64,000 bases of DNA from positions 124,001 through 188,000 of the forward strand of contig NZ_JAFIQU010000004.1 in the NCBI RefSeq assembly GCF_017355985.1, written 5' to 3'. The notes beneath the pieces were generated by a model. It was not told the DNA's origin. It did no database searches and worked only from the letters and a program-made list of their open reading frames with translations. Below are positions 29,891 to 39,780 of this stretch, in pieces (the stretch's first letter is position 1; each line of letters begins with the position of its first letter). The stretch is from Arenibaculum pallidiluteum. Lineage in GTDB: Bacteria; Pseudomonadota; Alphaproteobacteria; Azospirillales; Azospirillaceae. Made by a program: the position numbers and the translations under genes.

Positions 29891-31768
29891 ATGCTACAAG
29901 CGCTGCGCAGCACCGTCGGATCCTGGGTCGCAAAGATCCTTTTCGTCCTCCTGATCGCCAGCTTCGGCATCTGGGGCATCGGGGACATGTTCCGTGGCCG
30001 CGTCGAGAACGACGTTGCCACGGTGGGCGACGTCACGATCGGCCGGCAACAGGTCGACCAGGCCTTCCGCACCGAGCTGGAACGGCTGCGCCAGGTCCTC
30101 GGCTCCATCACGCCCGAGCAGGCGCGCGCCTTCGGCCTCCTCGACCGGACTGTCGAGCAGCTCGTCGAACGGGCCCTTCTGGACCAGGAGGCCGCCGACA
30201 TGGGCCTGCGCACCTCGCAGGAGTTGGTGCTGAGCACGCTCCGGCGTGAGCCTGCCTTCCGCAACGCCCAAGGGCAGTTCGACCCGCAGCAGTTCCGCCG
30301 CGCGCTCGCCTCCAGCGGCCTGACCGAGCAGGGCTACGTCCAGCTCGTCGAGGGCGAGATTGCGCGCCGGACGATGGCCGCGGCCGTGACCGAGGGCGTG
30401 AGGGCGCCGACGCCGCTGGTGGAATCGGTCTTCCGGCGACAGGCCGAGCGGCGCGTCGCCGAGACGATCCTGCTGCCCGAGAGCGCCGCGCCCGACCCCG
30501 GCCAGCCGGACCAGGACACCGTCGCCAAGTACCACCAGGATCGCGCGGTCCGCTTCACCGCCCCGGAGTATCGCGGCCTGACGGTCGCCGCCCTTACCGT
30601 CGAGGATGTCGCAAAGGACATCGAGGTGCCCGAGGAGGAGCTGCGCGCGGCCTATGATTCGCGCGCGAACGAGTTCGGCACGCCCGAGCGGCGCGACCTG
30701 GAGCAGGTCCTCGCCTCGGACGAGGCGGCCGCAGCGCGCATCGCCGAGGCCGCGCGCCAAGCTGGCGGAAACCTGGCCGAGGCGGCGACGGCTGCGGGCC
30801 TGGATGCGCAGCCCCTGGGCGGATTCACCCGCGAGGACCTGCTCGACGGCCTGCGCGAGCCTGTCTTCGCCGCGGCCGAGGGCACCATCGTCGGGCCCCT
30901 TCGCTCGGAGCTCGGCTGGCATGTCGTGAAGGTGACGAAGGTGATTCCCGCGACCTCGCAGACCTTCGAGCAGGCCCGCGGCCAGATCGCGGACCAGATC
31001 CGGCGGGAACAGGCCGCCAACAGCATCTACGACGTCGCCAACAAGCTCGAGGACGCCCTCGCGGGTGGCGCCAGCGTTCAGGAGGCGGCACAGCGCCTCG
31101 GCCTGCGGCTCGTCCGCGTCCCCGCCGTGGACGCTAACGGGCAGACCCCCGAAGGCACGCCGGCGGCGGACCTCCCCTCCCCGCGGCTGGTCGTGGAGGA
31201 GGCGTTCCGGCTCGGTCAGGGCGAGCACGGCCGGGCGCTCGATACGCCGGAGGGGGGCTATGTCGTCGTCCAGGTCGACGAGATCCGGCCCGCCGCCCTG
31301 CGGCCGCTGGAGCAGGTGCGCGATCAGGTGGTCGCCGCCTGGCAGGCAGAGCGCCGCGCCGAGAGCACGGCCAAACGCGCGGAGGAGGTCGTGGCCGAGC
31401 TACGGGCCGGCCGCACCGTCGAGGACGTCGCACGCGCGGCCGGCGGAACCGCCGGTCGCACCGAGCCGCTGACGCGCGGCTCGCGCAGCGCCGGCGGGCT
31501 GCCCCCGCTGCTGATCGAGCAGCTCTTCGAGATGAAGCAGGGCGAGGTCGCCTCGGCCGCGACCGAGGGCGGCCAGATGGTCGTGAAGCTCGTCGAGATC
31601 CAGGTACCGGATCCGGCTGCCGATCCCTCGCAGCTCGACCAGGTCCGGCTGACCCTGTCCCAGGGCATGCAGCAGGACGTGCTCGCTTCCTATACGCGGG
31701 CGCTGCGGGGCGAGTACGGGGTGACCGTCAACCGGACGGTGCTCGAAACCCTCTATGGAACGGACTGA
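29891..31768 (+). CDS. ppiD: PpiD-type membrane-anchored periplasmic peptidyl-prolyl isomerase / chaperone
   Basis: A 625-aa chaperone, anchored by one N-terminal helix (ILFVLLIASFGIWGIGDMF, about 17-35), that helps outer-membrane and secreted proteins emerging from SecYEG. A SurA_N-like chaperone region follows (about 36-190). The parvulin (PPIC) region near 260-350 (TPERRDLEQVLASDEAAA ... GPLRSELGWHVVKVTKV) shows the fold but with weak active-site conservation, as expected for PpiD. A second, helix-rich C-terminal half ends near TRALRGEYGVTVNRTVLE. It is 3 bp upstream of trpE; the ppiD-trpE pair is common in this class. Confidence 0.93.
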   Translation: MLQALRSTVGSWVAKILFVLLIASFGIWGIGDMFRGRVENDVATVGDVTIGRQQVDQAFRTELERLRQVLGSITPEQARAFGLLDRTVEQLVERALLDQEAADMGLRTSQELVLSTLRREPAFRNAQGQFDPQQFRRALASSGLTEQGYVQLVEGEIARRTMAAAVTEGVRAPTPLVESVFRRQAERRVAETILLPESAAPDPGQPDQDTVAKYHQDRAVRFTAPEYRGLTVAALTVEDVAKDIEVPEEELRAAYDSRANEFGTPERRDLEQVLASDEAAAARIAEAARQAGGNLAEAATAAGLDAQPLGGFTREDLLDGLREPVFAAAEGTIVGPLRSELGWHVVKVTKVIPATSQTFEQARGQIADQIRREQAANSIYDVANKLEDALAGGASVQEAAQRLGLRLVRVPAVDANGQTPEGTPAADLPSPRLVVEEAFRLGQGEHGRALDTPEGGYVVVQVDEIRPAALRPLEQVRDQVVAAWQAERRAESTAKRAEEVVAELRAGRTVEDVARAAGGTAGRTEPLTRGSRSAGGLPPLLIEQLFEMKQGEVASAATEGGQMVVKLVEIQVPDPAADPSQLDQVRLTLSQGMQQDVLASYTRALRGEYGVTVNRTVLETLYGTD

Positions 31769-31771
31769 GCC

Positions 31772-33283
31772 ATGAAGGTCCGCCCCGACGCCGCCGCCTT
31801 CGCCGCGACCTACAGGCGCGGGGCCCCGCAGGTCGTCTGGACCGAGCTGGTGAGCGACCTCGACACGCCGGTCTCGGCGCTGGTGAAGCTCGCGGACGGC
31901 CAGCCCAACAGCTTCCTGCTGGAATCCGTGACCGGCGGCGAGGTGCGCGGGCGCTACTCCTTCATCGGGCTGAAGCCGGACCTGATCTGGCGCTGCCGTC
32001 ACGGCAAGGCCGAGATCAACCGCCGCGCGCGGGTCGAGCCCGAGGCGTTCGAGCCCTGCGGCGAGGCTCCGCTGCAGGCGCTGAGATCCCTGCTCGCCGA
32101 GAGCCGCATCGATCTGCCCGAGGAGCTGCCGCCCATGGCGGCCGGGCTCTTCGGCTATCTCGGCTACGACATGATCCGTCTGATCGAGCGGCTGCCGGAC
32201 GACAATCCCGACCCGATGGACGTGCCCGACGCGATCCTGATCCGGCCGACCATCATCGCGGTCTTCGACGGCATCCGGAACCTTGTCACCCTGGTGACCC
32301 CGGTCCGGCCGCAGGCCGAACTATCCGCCGAGCAGGCCTACATCCTCGCGCAGGAGCGGCTGGCCGACGCCGTCGCCGACATGGAGCGCGGGCTGCCGCG
32401 CCCGGTCGCGCCCGCGGCCTCCGATGTCGGCCCCCTGCCCCAGCCGGGCTCGGACACGACGCGCGAGGAGTTCCTCGCCATGGTCGAGCAGGGCAAGGAG
32501 TACATCCGGGCCGGCGACGTCTTCCAGGTCGTGCTATCCCAGCGCTTCGACCTGCCGTTCCGGCTGCCCCCGCTCGCGCTTTACCGAGCCCTGCGCCGCC
32601 TGAACCCGTCGCCCTTCCTGGTCTATCTGGACTTCGGCGGGCATTCCATCGTGGGCTCCAGCCCCGAGATCCTGGTTCGCCTGCGCGACGGCAAGGTCAC
32701 CATCCGGCCGCTCGCCGGCACACGGCCGCGGGGCGCCACGCCCGACGAGGACCGCTCGCTGGCTACCGGCCTCCTGGCCGACCCCAAGGAGCTGGCCGAG
32801 CACCTGATGCTGCTCGACCTCGGGCGCAACGACGTGGGCCGGGTGGCCCGCCCCGGAACGGTCACCGTCACCGAGAAGATGGTGGTCGAATACTACAGCC
32901 ACGTGATGCACATCGTGTCGAACGTCGAGGGCGAGATCGATCCCGCCCACGACGTCGTCGACGCCCTGTTCGGCGGCTTCCCGGCAGGAACGGTCTCGGG
33001 CGCGCCCAAGGTTCGCGCGATGGAGATCATCGACGAGCTCGAGAAGTCACGCCGGGGCGTCTATGGCGGCTGCGTCGGCTATTTCGGCGCGAGCGGCGCG
33101 ATGGACACCTGCATCACCCTGCGCACGGCCGTGCTGAAGGACGGCAGGCTCTACATCCAGGCCGGGGCCGGCATCGTCGCCGACAGCGACCCCGCGACGG
33201 AATACGAGGAGACCGTCAACAAGGCGAAGGCCCTGGTGCGCGCCGCCGAGGAGGCTGTGCGCTTCGCCTCCGGGCGCGGCTGA
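31772..33283 (+). CDS. trpE: Anthranilate synthase component I
   Basis: Chorismate to anthranilate, the first committed step of tryptophan synthesis. The 503-aa protein has the N-terminal domain with the tryptophan-feedback segment FLLESVTGGEVRGRYSFIG. The chorismate-binding domain includes VFQVVLSQRFD, PFLVYLDFGGHSIVGSSPE, IRPLAGTRPRG, LLDLGRNDVGRVA, SGAPKVRAMEIIDELE and the IQAGAGIVADSDP segment. Full length and not fused to TrpG. The TrpG partner is 1.5 kb downstream, beyond an opposing gene. Confidence 0.98.
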   Translation: MKVRPDAAAFAATYRRGAPQVVWTELVSDLDTPVSALVKLADGQPNSFLLESVTGGEVRGRYSFIGLKPDLIWRCRHGKAEINRRARVEPEAFEPCGEAPLQALRSLLAESRIDLPEELPPMAAGLFGYLGYDMIRLIERLPDDNPDPMDVPDAILIRPTIIAVFDGIRNLVTLVTPVRPQAELSAEQAYILAQERLADAVADMERGLPRPVAPAASDVGPLPQPGSDTTREEFLAMVEQGKEYIRAGDVFQVVLSQRFDLPFRLPPLALYRALRRLNPSPFLVYLDFGGHSIVGSSPEILVRLRDGKVTIRPLAGTRPRGATPDEDRSLATGLLADPKELAEHLMLLDLGRNDVGRVARPGTVTVTEKMVVEYYSHVMHIVSNVEGEIDPAHDVVDALFGGFPAGTVSGAPKVRAMEIIDELEKSRRGVYGGCVGYFGASGAMDTCITLRTAVLKDGRLYIQAGAGIVADSDPATEYEETVNKAKALVRAAEEAVRFASGRG

Positions 33284-33321
33284 CCGGGTCGCCGCGCCGC
33301 GCGGCAGGCGCCGCGCCGGGC

Positions 33322-34608
33322 TCAGCCGTTCGGGGCCAGCCGTGCCCGCACCACCGCGCTGACCGGCACCACCGCAAAGCCTTTCGCGGCCAGGCGCGGC
33401 AGCCAGTCCGCGAGCGCGGCGATGGTCGCATCGTGCGGGTGCCCGATCCCGACCGCGTAGCCGTGGCGACGCGCAATCGCCTCCATGCGCTCCAGGGCAT
33501 GGCGGATCGCCGCCGGCGCGGGATCGTGATCGATGAAGACGTCACGCCCCACCGCCGGCACGCCGTGACGCGCCGCGACCTCCATGCCGACGCTGCGGCC
33601 GCTCGTCCGGGAATCCAGGAACAGCAGGCCGCGGCGCTGCAGCGCCGCAAGCACCGCCGCCATCCCCGCGCGGTCCTCGGTGAAGCGGCTGCCCATGTGG
33701 TTGTTCAGCCCGACATGGCCCTCGAAGGCGCCCAGCGCGGCATCGATGCGGCGTCCGATCTCGCCGGGATCGAGGCCGACCAGCATCGCGCCGGGCCCGG
33801 GATTCTGGTCCGGTGCCTGGGGCTGCATGGGCAGGTGGACCATCAGCTCGTGGCCCGCGCGCTGCGCGGCCGCCGTCTGCCGCGGCAGCTCGGACGCGTA
33901 GGGAAGCCAGGACAGGGTCAGCGGCGCCGGCAGCGCCACCACCTGGGTGCTGCGCCGGCGGTCGACGCCCATGTCGTCGATCACCACGGCGATGGCGGGA
34001 CGGCCCGCCGGCCAGTTGGCGGCGACGGCGTTGCGCTGCCAGGCGGGCACACCCGGATTGCCGGGCACCGGCGGCGGAAGCATGGCGACCATCGTCGGAG
34101 CGGTGCCGTTCCGCGCCGCCAACGCGGGGCCGGCCGCAGGTAGGGATACCGCGTCCCCGGCCGCAGGTAGGGATACCGCGTCCCCGGCCGCAGGCGATGG
34201 CGCCGGGGGCGCTGCCGGGGCGGCGCCGGCGAGCGCGGGAGTCACGGCGAGCGCAGGCACGTCGGCCGGCGGCACGGCAGCAGCCGGCGGCACGGCGAGC
34301 GGCGTGGCCGCTCCTGGCGCTGCAACGGAAGCCGCGCCTGGCGCAGGTGTCGGCGCGGCTGCGTCCGTGACCTGCCCTGGCTCCACCGCCGGCGGCGCAG
34401 GAGGCATAGGAGGCGGACCCGCGACCCGGCTGCCCTGCTCCGGCGGTGCGGCGTCGGGGATGGCAGCGGGCTCAGCCTGAACCAGCGGTCCGGGCGTCGG
34501 CCCCCGGCCCGGCAGGAGCAGGGCTCCCGCCGTCAGCGCGGCCAGCACCAGGATGCCGCCAGCGGCGGGGACGAGGCGGGAGACGCGCCTTGGCAGTCGA
34601 GGGAGCAT
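33322..34608 (-). CDS. Divergent polysaccharide deacetylase family protein
   Basis: A 428-aa predicted envelope protein. One N-terminal membrane helix ([19 protein letters not shown], about 15-33) is followed by a long Pro/Ala-rich linker (about 35-195) and a C-terminal DUF610-type divergent polysaccharide deacetylase domain: [67 protein letters not shown] and [11 protein letters not shown]. Family members are often near envelope hydrolase genes; the substrate is unproven. The linker carries a 27-bp tandem duplication. The gene opposes and interrupts the trpE / trpGDC order. Confidence 0.85.
   Translation of the reverse strand: MLPRLPRRVSRLVPAAGGILVLAALTAGALLLPGRGPTPGPLVQAEPAAIPDAAPPEQGSRVAGPPPMPPAPPAVEPGQVTDAAAPTPAPGAASVAAPGAATPLAVPPAAAVPPADVPALAVTPALAGAAPAAPPAPSPAAGDAVSLPAAGDAVSLPAAGPALAARNGTAPTMVAMLPPPVPGNPGVPAWQRNAVAANWPAGRPAIAVVIDDMGVDRRRSTQVVALPAPLTLSWLPYASELPRQTAAAQRAGHELMVHLPMQPQAPDQNPGPGAMLVGLDPGEIGRRIDAALGAFEGHVGLNNHMGSRFTEDRAGMAAVLAALQRRGLLFLDSRTSGRSVGMEVAARHGVPAVGRDVFIDHDPAPAAIRHALERMEAIARRHGYAVGIGHPHDATIAALADWLPRLAAKGFAVVPVSAVVRARLAPNG
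34134..34187. repeat. 27-bp tandem duplication in the deacetylase linker
   Basis: Two exact 27-bp copies (34134-34160 and 34161-34187) lie head to tail and encode AAGDAVSLP twice in the Pro/Ala-rich linker; a third partial copy (CCGCAGG) follows. The reading frame is preserved. Recent slippage duplication in a flexible linker is the simplest reading. Confidence 0.95.
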
Positions 34609-34755
34609 CGGTCCTTCCGGAAATTTCGGGCAGCGGAAACGGAGTGGGCCCGCCCGGTCAAGCCCAATCGCCGTGACCGGCCGATGCGCTGGAAATCGCG
34701 CCGCCCGGCCTGTAGGGTGACAGTCCTACCTTTCCAGAGCCGGCGCACGGTCACG

Positions 34756-35346
34756 ATGCTGCTGCTGATCGACAACTACGACAGCTTTACCTACAACCTC
34801 GTCCACTACCTCGGCGAGCTCGGGGCGGACGTCCTCGTGAAGCGGAACGATTCGCTGTCCGCGGAGGAGGCGCTGGAACTCCGGCCTGCGGGCATCGTGC
34901 TCTCGCCGGGGCCCTGCGATCCCGACAAGGCCGGCATCTGCCTCCCGCTGATCGCCGCGGCGGCGGAGCGGCAGGTTCCGCTGTTCGGCGTGTGCCTCGG
35001 CCTTCAGGCCATCGGGCAGGCCTTCGGCGGCCGCGTCGTCAGGGCGCCCGTTCCCATGCATGGGAAGACCGACCGCATGTATCATGCCGGCCGCGGCATG
35101 CTGCGCGGCCTGCCCTCGCCCTTCGTCGCGACCCGGTACCACTCGCTGATCGTCGATCGCACGGGCCTGCCGGACTGCCTCGAGATCACGGCCGAGACCG
35201 AGGACGGGCTGATCATGGCGCTCAGCCACCGGACGCTTCCGATCCATGGCGTCCAATTCCACCCCGAGAGCATCGCCTCGGAGCACGGCCACGACATCCT
35301 GCGAAATTTCCTCGTCACGCTGCCGGAGCTGGAGCGCGCGGCATGA
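34756..35346 (+). CDS. trpG: Anthranilate synthase component II (glutamine amidotransferase)
   Basis: Supplies ammonia to TrpE. The 196-aa class I amidotransferase starts [16 protein letters not shown] and contains [12 protein letters not shown], the nucleophile Cys80 in [27 protein letters not shown] and [14 protein letters not shown] (His/Glu). Could also serve 4-amino-4-deoxychorismate synthesis (PabA). The start is the ATG at 34756; upstream in-frame codons do not match the family. It is coupled to trpD by an ATGA overlap. Confidence 0.97.
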   Translation: MLLLIDNYDSFTYNLVHYLGELGADVLVKRNDSLSAEEALELRPAGIVLSPGPCDPDKAGICLPLIAAAAERQVPLFGVCLGLQAIGQAFGGRVVRAPVPMHGKTDRMYHAGRGMLRGLPSPFVATRYHSLIVDRTGLPDCLEITAETEDGLIMALSHRTLPIHGVQFHPESIASEHGHDILRNFLVTLPELERAA

Positions 35347-36374
35347 GCGGTGACATGACGGACCTGCGCCTGCTGCTGGCCAAGGTGGCCGGCGGGGCCG
35401 CGCTGACCGAGACCGAGGCCGAGCTGGCCTTCGACATCATCATGTCGGGCAATGCCACTCCCTCGCAGATGGGCGGCTTCCTAATGGCCCTGCGGGTGCG
35501 CGGCGAGACGGTCGAGGAGATCACCGGCGCGGCACGGGTGATGCGGGCCAAGGCGCACCCCGTCACAGCGCCCAGCGGCGCCATCGACACCTGCGGCACC
35601 GGCGGCGACGCGTCGGGCACCTGGAACATCTCGACGGCCGCCGCCATCGTCGTCGCGGCCTGCGGCGTCCCGGTCGCCAAGCACGGCAACCGGGCGGCGA
35701 GCAGCCGCTCGGGCGCGGCCGACGTGCTGTCCGCGCTGGGCGTGAACATCGACTGCGACATGGTTCTGGTGCAGCGTGCGCTCGACGAGACCGGGCTGTG
35801 CTTCCTGATGGCGCCGCGGCACCACACGGCCATGCGGAACGTCGGCCCTACGCGCGTCGAGCTGGGGACCCGCACGATCTTCAACCTGCTTGGCCCGCTG
35901 TCGAACCCGGCCAGTGCGCGCCATCAGCTCCTGGGTGTCTTCTCCAGGGACTGGATCGAGCCGCTGGCCCAGGTGCTGAAGCGGCTCGGCTCGGAATCGG
36001 CCTGGGTCGTCCACGGCTCCGACGGGCTCGACGAGATCACCACCACCGGCCCCACCCATGTGGCGGAGCTGCGCGGCGGCAGCATCCGGACCTTCGAGGT
36101 CGGACCCGAGGATGCCGGCCTGCCGCGCGCAGACGGGGCGGCGCTGAAGGGCGGCGATCCCGCAACGAACGCTGCGGCGATCACGGCGCTGCTGGGCGGC
36201 GAGACCGGTCCCTACCACGACATCGTCCTGCTGAACGCCGGGGCGGCGCTGCTGGTCGCGGGTAAGGCCCGGGACCTGCCGGGCGGCGTCTCGCTCGCGC
36301 GCGAGGCGATCACCTCGGGCGCCGCGCGGCGGAAGCTGGAACGGCTGGTCGCCATCACCAACGGAGGCGCCTGA
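35343..36374 (+). CDS. trpD: Anthranilate phosphoribosyltransferase
   Basis: Transfers phosphoribosyl from PRPP to anthranilate. The 343-aa protein has the N-terminal helical domain and the signature segments [21 protein letters not shown] (shortened here as two motifs, PRPP site), [39 protein letters not shown] and [11 protein letters not shown]. The ATG at 35343 overlaps the trpG stop by four bases (ATGA). Its stop is one base from the trpC ATG, so trpGDC are translationally coupled. Confidence 0.97.
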   Translation: MSGDMTDLRLLLAKVAGGAALTETEAELAFDIIMSGNATPSQMGGFLMALRVRGETVEEITGAARVMRAKAHPVTAPSGAIDTCGTGGDASGTWNISTAAAIVVAACGVPVAKHGNRAASSRSGAADVLSALGVNIDCDMVLVQRALDETGLCFLMAPRHHTAMRNVGPTRVELGTRTIFNLLGPLSNPASARHQLLGVFSRDWIEPLAQVLKRLGSESAWVVHGSDGLDEITTTGPTHVAELRGGSIRTFEVGPEDAGLPRADGAALKGGDPATNAAAITALLGGETGPYHDIVLLNAGAALLVAGKARDLPGGVSLAREAITSGAARRKLERLVAITNGGA

Positions 36375-36375
36375 G

Positions 36376-37200
36376 ATGGCAGGAGACGTCCTGGCCCGGA
36401 TCTGCGAGGACAAGCTCGGGCACGTGGCGGCCTGCATCGCCCGCCGGCCGCTGTCCGAGGTGGAGGCGGCGGCGCGCGAGCAGGGACCGCCCCGCGGATT
36501 TGCCGCGGCGCTCGCTCGCGCCTCGGCCACCGGCTACGGCCTGATCGCGGAGATCAAGCGCGCTTCGCCTTCGAAGGGACTGATCCGCAAGGACTTCGAT
36601 CCACCGGCCCTGGCCCGTGCCTATGCCGCGGGCGGCGCCACCTGCCTGTCGGTGCTCACCGATATCCCATATTTCCAGGGCGAGGACGGCTTCCTGGTGG
36701 CGGCGCGGGCAGCCTGCGCGTTGCCGGTGCTGCGCAAGGACTTCATGCTCGACCCCTATCAGGTGGTCGAGGCCCGGGCCCTTGGCGCGGACTGCATCCT
36801 GCTGATCATGGCGGCGCTTGACGATCGCCGTGCGCGCGAATTGGCGGCCGCCGCGGCCGATTGGGGCATGGATGTCCTGGTGGAGGTCCACGACGGCGCC
36901 GAGCTCGACCGCGCCCTGAAACTTCCATGCCGGCTGATCGGCGTGAACAACCGCAATCTCAAGACCTTGCAGGTCGACATCAGAACGACGGAGGAGCTTG
37001 CGCCGCGCGTTCCTCCGGACCGCCTGCTGGTCGCGGAAAGCGGCCTCAACACCCCCGCGGACCTGGCCCGCATGGCCCAGGCCCGCGCGCGGTGCTTCCT
37101 GGTCGGCGAGTCCCTGATGCGCCAACGCGACGTCGAGGCCGCCACGCGCGCTCTTCTCGCCGCTCCCTCGGAGGCCAGACCGTGGAATCCGGCCGCCTGA
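36376..37200 (+). CDS. trpC: Indole-3-glycerol phosphate synthase
   Basis: Fourth step of tryptophan synthesis, ring closure to indole-glycerol phosphate. The 274-aa TIM barrel shows [20 protein letters not shown] (catalytic Lys), [52 protein letters not shown] and [14 protein letters not shown] with FLVGESLM as the phosphate loop. Not fused to TrpF. The C-terminal end overlaps the start of moaC by 19 bases. Confidence 0.97.
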   Translation: MAGDVLARICEDKLGHVAACIARRPLSEVEAAAREQGPPRGFAAALARASATGYGLIAEIKRASPSKGLIRKDFDPPALARAYAAGGATCLSVLTDIPYFQGEDGFLVAARAACALPVLRKDFMLDPYQVVEARALGADCILLIMAALDDRRARELAAAAADWGMDVLVEVHDGAELDRALKLPCRLIGVNNRNLKTLQVDIRTTEELAPRVPPDRLLVAESGLNTPADLARMAQARARCFLVGESLMRQRDVEAATRALLAAPSEARPWNPAA

Positions 37201-37667
37201 CCCATTTCGACGAGCACGGCCGCGCCGTGATGGTGGACGTCTCGGACAAGGACGTCACCGAACGTACCGCCACGGCCCGTGGCAGCATCTTCATGCAGCC
37301 TGCGACCCTGGCGCGGATCATGGAAGGTTCCGTAGAGAAGGGCGACGTGCTGTCGGTCGCGCGGCTCGCCGGCATCATGGGCGCGAAGCGGACGCCTGAC
37401 CTGATCCCGCTGTGCCATCCCCTGGCGCTGACGGCGGTGACCCTGGACCTCACCTGCGATCCCGCGCGCAACGCCGTCGACGTCACCGCAACCTGCCGCC
37501 TCAAGGGACGCACGGGCGTCGAGATGGAGGCGCTGACCGCAGTCTCCGTCGCGTTGCTGACGGTCTACGACATGTGCAAGGCGGTGGACCGCGGCATGAC
37601 GCTGGGCGAGATCGGCCTCGTGCACAAGGCCGGTGGCAAGAGCGGGGTGTGGACCGCGGCGCCATGA
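37182..37667 (+). CDS. moaC: Cyclic pyranopterin monophosphate synthase MoaC
   Basis: Second step of molybdenum cofactor synthesis. The 161-aa protein has the conserved [60 protein letters not shown] split across two motifs, and the [14 protein letters not shown] lysine segment. The start is a GTG at 37182 with GGAGG seven bases upstream, inside trpC. The open frame upstream of it is not MoaC. Its stop overlaps the moeA ATG by three bases (ATGA). Confidence 0.95.
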   Translation: MESGRLTHFDEHGRAVMVDVSDKDVTERTATARGSIFMQPATLARIMEGSVEKGDVLSVARLAGIMGAKRTPDLIPLCHPLALTAVTLDLTCDPARNAVDVTATCRLKGRTGVEMEALTAVSVALLTVYDMCKAVDRGMTLGEIGLVHKAGGKSGVWTAAP

Positions 37668-38878
37668 TCCCGGTTTCCGAGGCCCTTTCACGGATCCTTT
37701 CGGCCTTCGCCCCGCTCCCGCCGGAGACGGTGGCCCTGCCCGACGCGTTCGGCCGCGTCCTGGCCGCGGATCTTCGCGCGCGGGTGACCCAGCCCCCGAC
37801 CGCCGTGTCGGCCATGGACGGCTACGCGGTGCGATCCGCCGACGTGGCGAACGTGCCCGCCACTCTGCGCTGCATCGGCGAGGCACCGGCGGGCCGGGCC
37901 TTTGCCGGCGGCATCGGCCCGGGAGAATGCGTGCGGATCTTCACCGGCGGCCCGGTCCCCGACGGCGCGGACGCGATCGTGATCCAGGAGGACACCGACG
38001 CCGAGGGCGAGCGCGTGACTGTGCGCGAGGCCGCGCCGGCGGGTCGCTTCGTGCGCGCGGCCGGGCTCGACTTCCAGACCGGGACGGTGGGGCTGCCGGC
38101 GGGTCGTCTCATGACGGCGCGGGACATCGGCCTGGCGGCCGCCATGAACATTCCCTGGCTGGAGGTTCGACGCAGGCCGCGCGTCGCGGTGCTGGCGACC
38201 GGAGACGAGATTGCCCGCCCGGGCGACCCGCTGGGCCCCAACCAGATCGTCTCGTCCAACAGCCTGGCCCTGGGCGCCATGATCCGCGCCCTCGGCGGGG
38301 AGCCCGTCGATCTCGGCACCGCGCTCGACACCCGCGAATCCCTCGCGCAGCGGATCTCCGCCGCGCGCGGCATGGACCTGCTGCTGACTACGGGCGGCGC
38401 CTCCGTCGGTGACTACGACCTCGTGCGCGAGGTCCTCGGCGACCGAGGGCTTGCACTGGACTTCTACAAGATCGCCATGCGGCCGGGAAAGCCGCTGAGC
38501 TTCGGCAGGCTCGGCGAGGTGCCGGTGCTGGGACTGCCGGGGAACCCGGTCTCCGCCTTCGTGTGCGGGCTGCTGTTCCTGAAGCCCGTGCTGCGGCGCC
38601 TGCAGGGCCTGGAGGCCGATGAGGGCCCCGCCCTCACCGCCAGGCTGGGCGCCGCGCTCCCGTCCAATGACCGCAGGCAGGAGTACCGGCGGGCCACGCT
38701 GTCCCGCGATCACGGAGGCGAACTGGTGGCGACGCCCTTCGCGAACCAGGACAGTTCGGTGATGTCGCTGCTGTCGCGCGCCGACTGCCTGATCGTGCGG
38801 CCGCCCTTCGCGGAGGCCTCCGACGTCGGAGAGCGGGTGGAAATACTGTCCTTCGAAGGGGGCTTCTCGCGCCTTTGA
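37664..38878 (+). CDS. moeA: Molybdopterin molybdenumtransferase MoeA
   Basis: Inserts molybdate into adenylylated molybdopterin. The 404-aa protein has MoeA domain I/II ([37 protein letters not shown]), domain III, the MoCF-like fold ([73 protein letters not shown]), and domain IV. The ATG at 37664 overlaps the moaC stop. The trpC-moaC-moeA-lexA order is a known alphaproteobacterial linkage. Confidence 0.97.
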   Translation: MIPVSEALSRILSAFAPLPPETVALPDAFGRVLAADLRARVTQPPTAVSAMDGYAVRSADVANVPATLRCIGEAPAGRAFAGGIGPGECVRIFTGGPVPDGADAIVIQEDTDAEGERVTVREAAPAGRFVRAAGLDFQTGTVGLPAGRLMTARDIGLAAAMNIPWLEVRRRPRVAVLATGDEIARPGDPLGPNQIVSSNSLALGAMIRALGGEPVDLGTALDTRESLAQRISAARGMDLLLTTGGASVGDYDLVREVLGDRGLALDFYKIAMRPGKPLSFGRLGEVPVLGLPGNPVSAFVCGLLFLKPVLRRLQGLEADEGPALTARLGAALPSNDRRQEYRRATLSRDHGGELVATPFANQDSSVMSLLSRADCLIVRPPFAEASDVGERVEILSFEGGFSRL

Positions 38879-38900
38879 TTCGAAGGATCTCCATCTTTGC

Positions 38901-38929
38901 TTGACGCGCCGCAGGAACCAAACTAGAAC
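38901..38929 (+). promoter_or_regulatory. Predicted lexA promoter
   Basis: TTGACG (38901-38906), 17 bp, TAGAAC (38924-38929). The -10 box overlaps the right half of the LexA box, a layout expected for tight autorepression. The lexA start is 57 bp downstream. Confidence 0.7.
38915..38929. promoter_or_regulatory. LexA (SOS) box of the lexA promoter
   Basis: GAAC, seven bases (CAAACTA), GAAC: an exact match to the alphaproteobacterial SOS box GAAC-N7-GAAC (equivalently GTTC-N7-GTTC). It lies between -35 and -10 of the predicted promoter, so LexA binding should shut off its own gene. Confidence 0.9.
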
Positions 38930-38939
38930 GATCGCACCT

Positions 38940-38954
38940 GTTTAGGTTTTGTTC
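38940..38954. promoter_or_regulatory. Possible second, degenerate LexA box
   Basis: GTTT, seven bases (AGGTTTT), GTTC differs from the direct-repeat consensus by one base. It starts 10 bp after the first box, downstream of the -10. It could allow cooperative binding or be chance in a T-rich leader. Confidence 0.4.
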
Positions 38955-38985
38955 ATGGCGCCCGCGGGCGCCTCGGGGGGCGACG

Positions 38986-39693
38986 ATGCTGACGCGGAAA
39001 CAGTACGAACTGTTGCTCTTCATCCACGAGCGCCAGGGCGATGGCGGCGTGTCCCCCTCCTTCGACGAGATGAAGGACGCGCTCGGGTTGAAGTCCAAGT
39101 CGGGCATCCACAGGCTGATCTCGGCGCTCGAGGAGCGTGGCTTCATCCGACGCCTGCCCCACCGCGCACGCGCCATCGAGGTGCTCCGCATTCCCGAGGT
39201 CGCCGGCCGCGGCCGCCAGACCGCAGAGCCGAAGCCCCGCTTCCAGCCGAACGTGATCCAGGGCGGCTTCGCTCCGTCCCTGCAGGGGCGTACCCCGCCG
39301 GGCGGCACGGAGACGATCCCCCTGCCGATGCTCGGCCGGATCGCGGCGGGCACGCCCATCGAGGCGCTGCGCGCCGACGCCGCCAGCGTCGAGGTCCCGG
39401 TGAGCCTGCTCGGCCATGGCGAGCATTACGCGCTCGAGGTCGCGGGCGATTCGATGATCGAGGCCGGAATCCTCGACGGCGACACCGTGCTGATCCAGCG
39501 CTGCGACACCGCCGACAACGGCACGATCGTCGTGGCGCTGGTGGACGAGAACGAGGTCACCCTGAAGCGCCTGCGGCGCAAGGGCGCGACCATCGCCCTG
39601 GAGCCGGCAAACCCGAAGTACGAGACGCGGATCTTCGGCCCCGACAAGGTCCGGGTCCAGGGCAAGCTGGTCGGCCTGCTCCGCCGCTACTGA
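38986..39693 (+). CDS. lexA: SOS-response repressor LexA
   Basis: A 235-aa self-cleaving repressor. The winged helix-turn-helix DNA-binding domain is at 1-70 ([38 protein letters not shown]). The Ala121-Gly122 cleavage site lies in [11 protein letters not shown]. The catalytic Ser156 is in [11 protein letters not shown] and Lys194 in [10 protein letters not shown]. The linker (about 72-108) is longer than in E. coli, as usual for Alphaproteobacteria. Autoregulation is indicated by the LexA box at 38915-38929. Confidence 0.98.
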   Translation: MLTRKQYELLLFIHERQGDGGVSPSFDEMKDALGLKSKSGIHRLISALEERGFIRRLPHRARAIEVLRIPEVAGRGRQTAEPKPRFQPNVIQGGFAPSLQGRTPPGGTETIPLPMLGRIAAGTPIEALRADAASVEVPVSLLGHGEHYALEVAGDSMIEAGILDGDTVLIQRCDTADNGTIVVALVDENEVTLKRLRRKGATIALEPANPKYETRIFGPDKVRVQGKLVGLLRRY

Positions 39694-39700
39694 TCCTGCC

Positions 39701-39780
39701 CCTGAGCTGAACTTTTCCTGAGCTGAACCGTCCCTGAGCCGAGCCGTCCCTGAGCTGAACCTCACTCAGCTGAACTTCCC
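39701..39780. repeat. 16-bp tandem repeat array, five units, at the lexA/comEC junction
   Basis: Units at 39701, 39717, 39733, 39749 and 39765, each 16 bp, share the core CCTGAGCTGAAC; four are close copies and the fifth lacks the first bases (CTCAGCTGAAC). The last units overlap the comEC stop codon (39762) and its final codons (SSAE), so the array appears to have grown by repeating the comEC 3' end outwards towards lexA. It occupies most of the 68 bp between the two convergent stops. Confidence 0.9.

Noticed and set aside
39701..39780. Reading the tandem array as a run of LexA boxes
   Set aside because: GAAC half-sites recur at 16-bp spacing, not the 11-bp repeat needed for GAAC-N7-GAAC.
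39701..39780. Reading the tandem array as a CRISPR
   Set aside because: Units are directly contiguous with no unique spacers and no cas genes are in the window.
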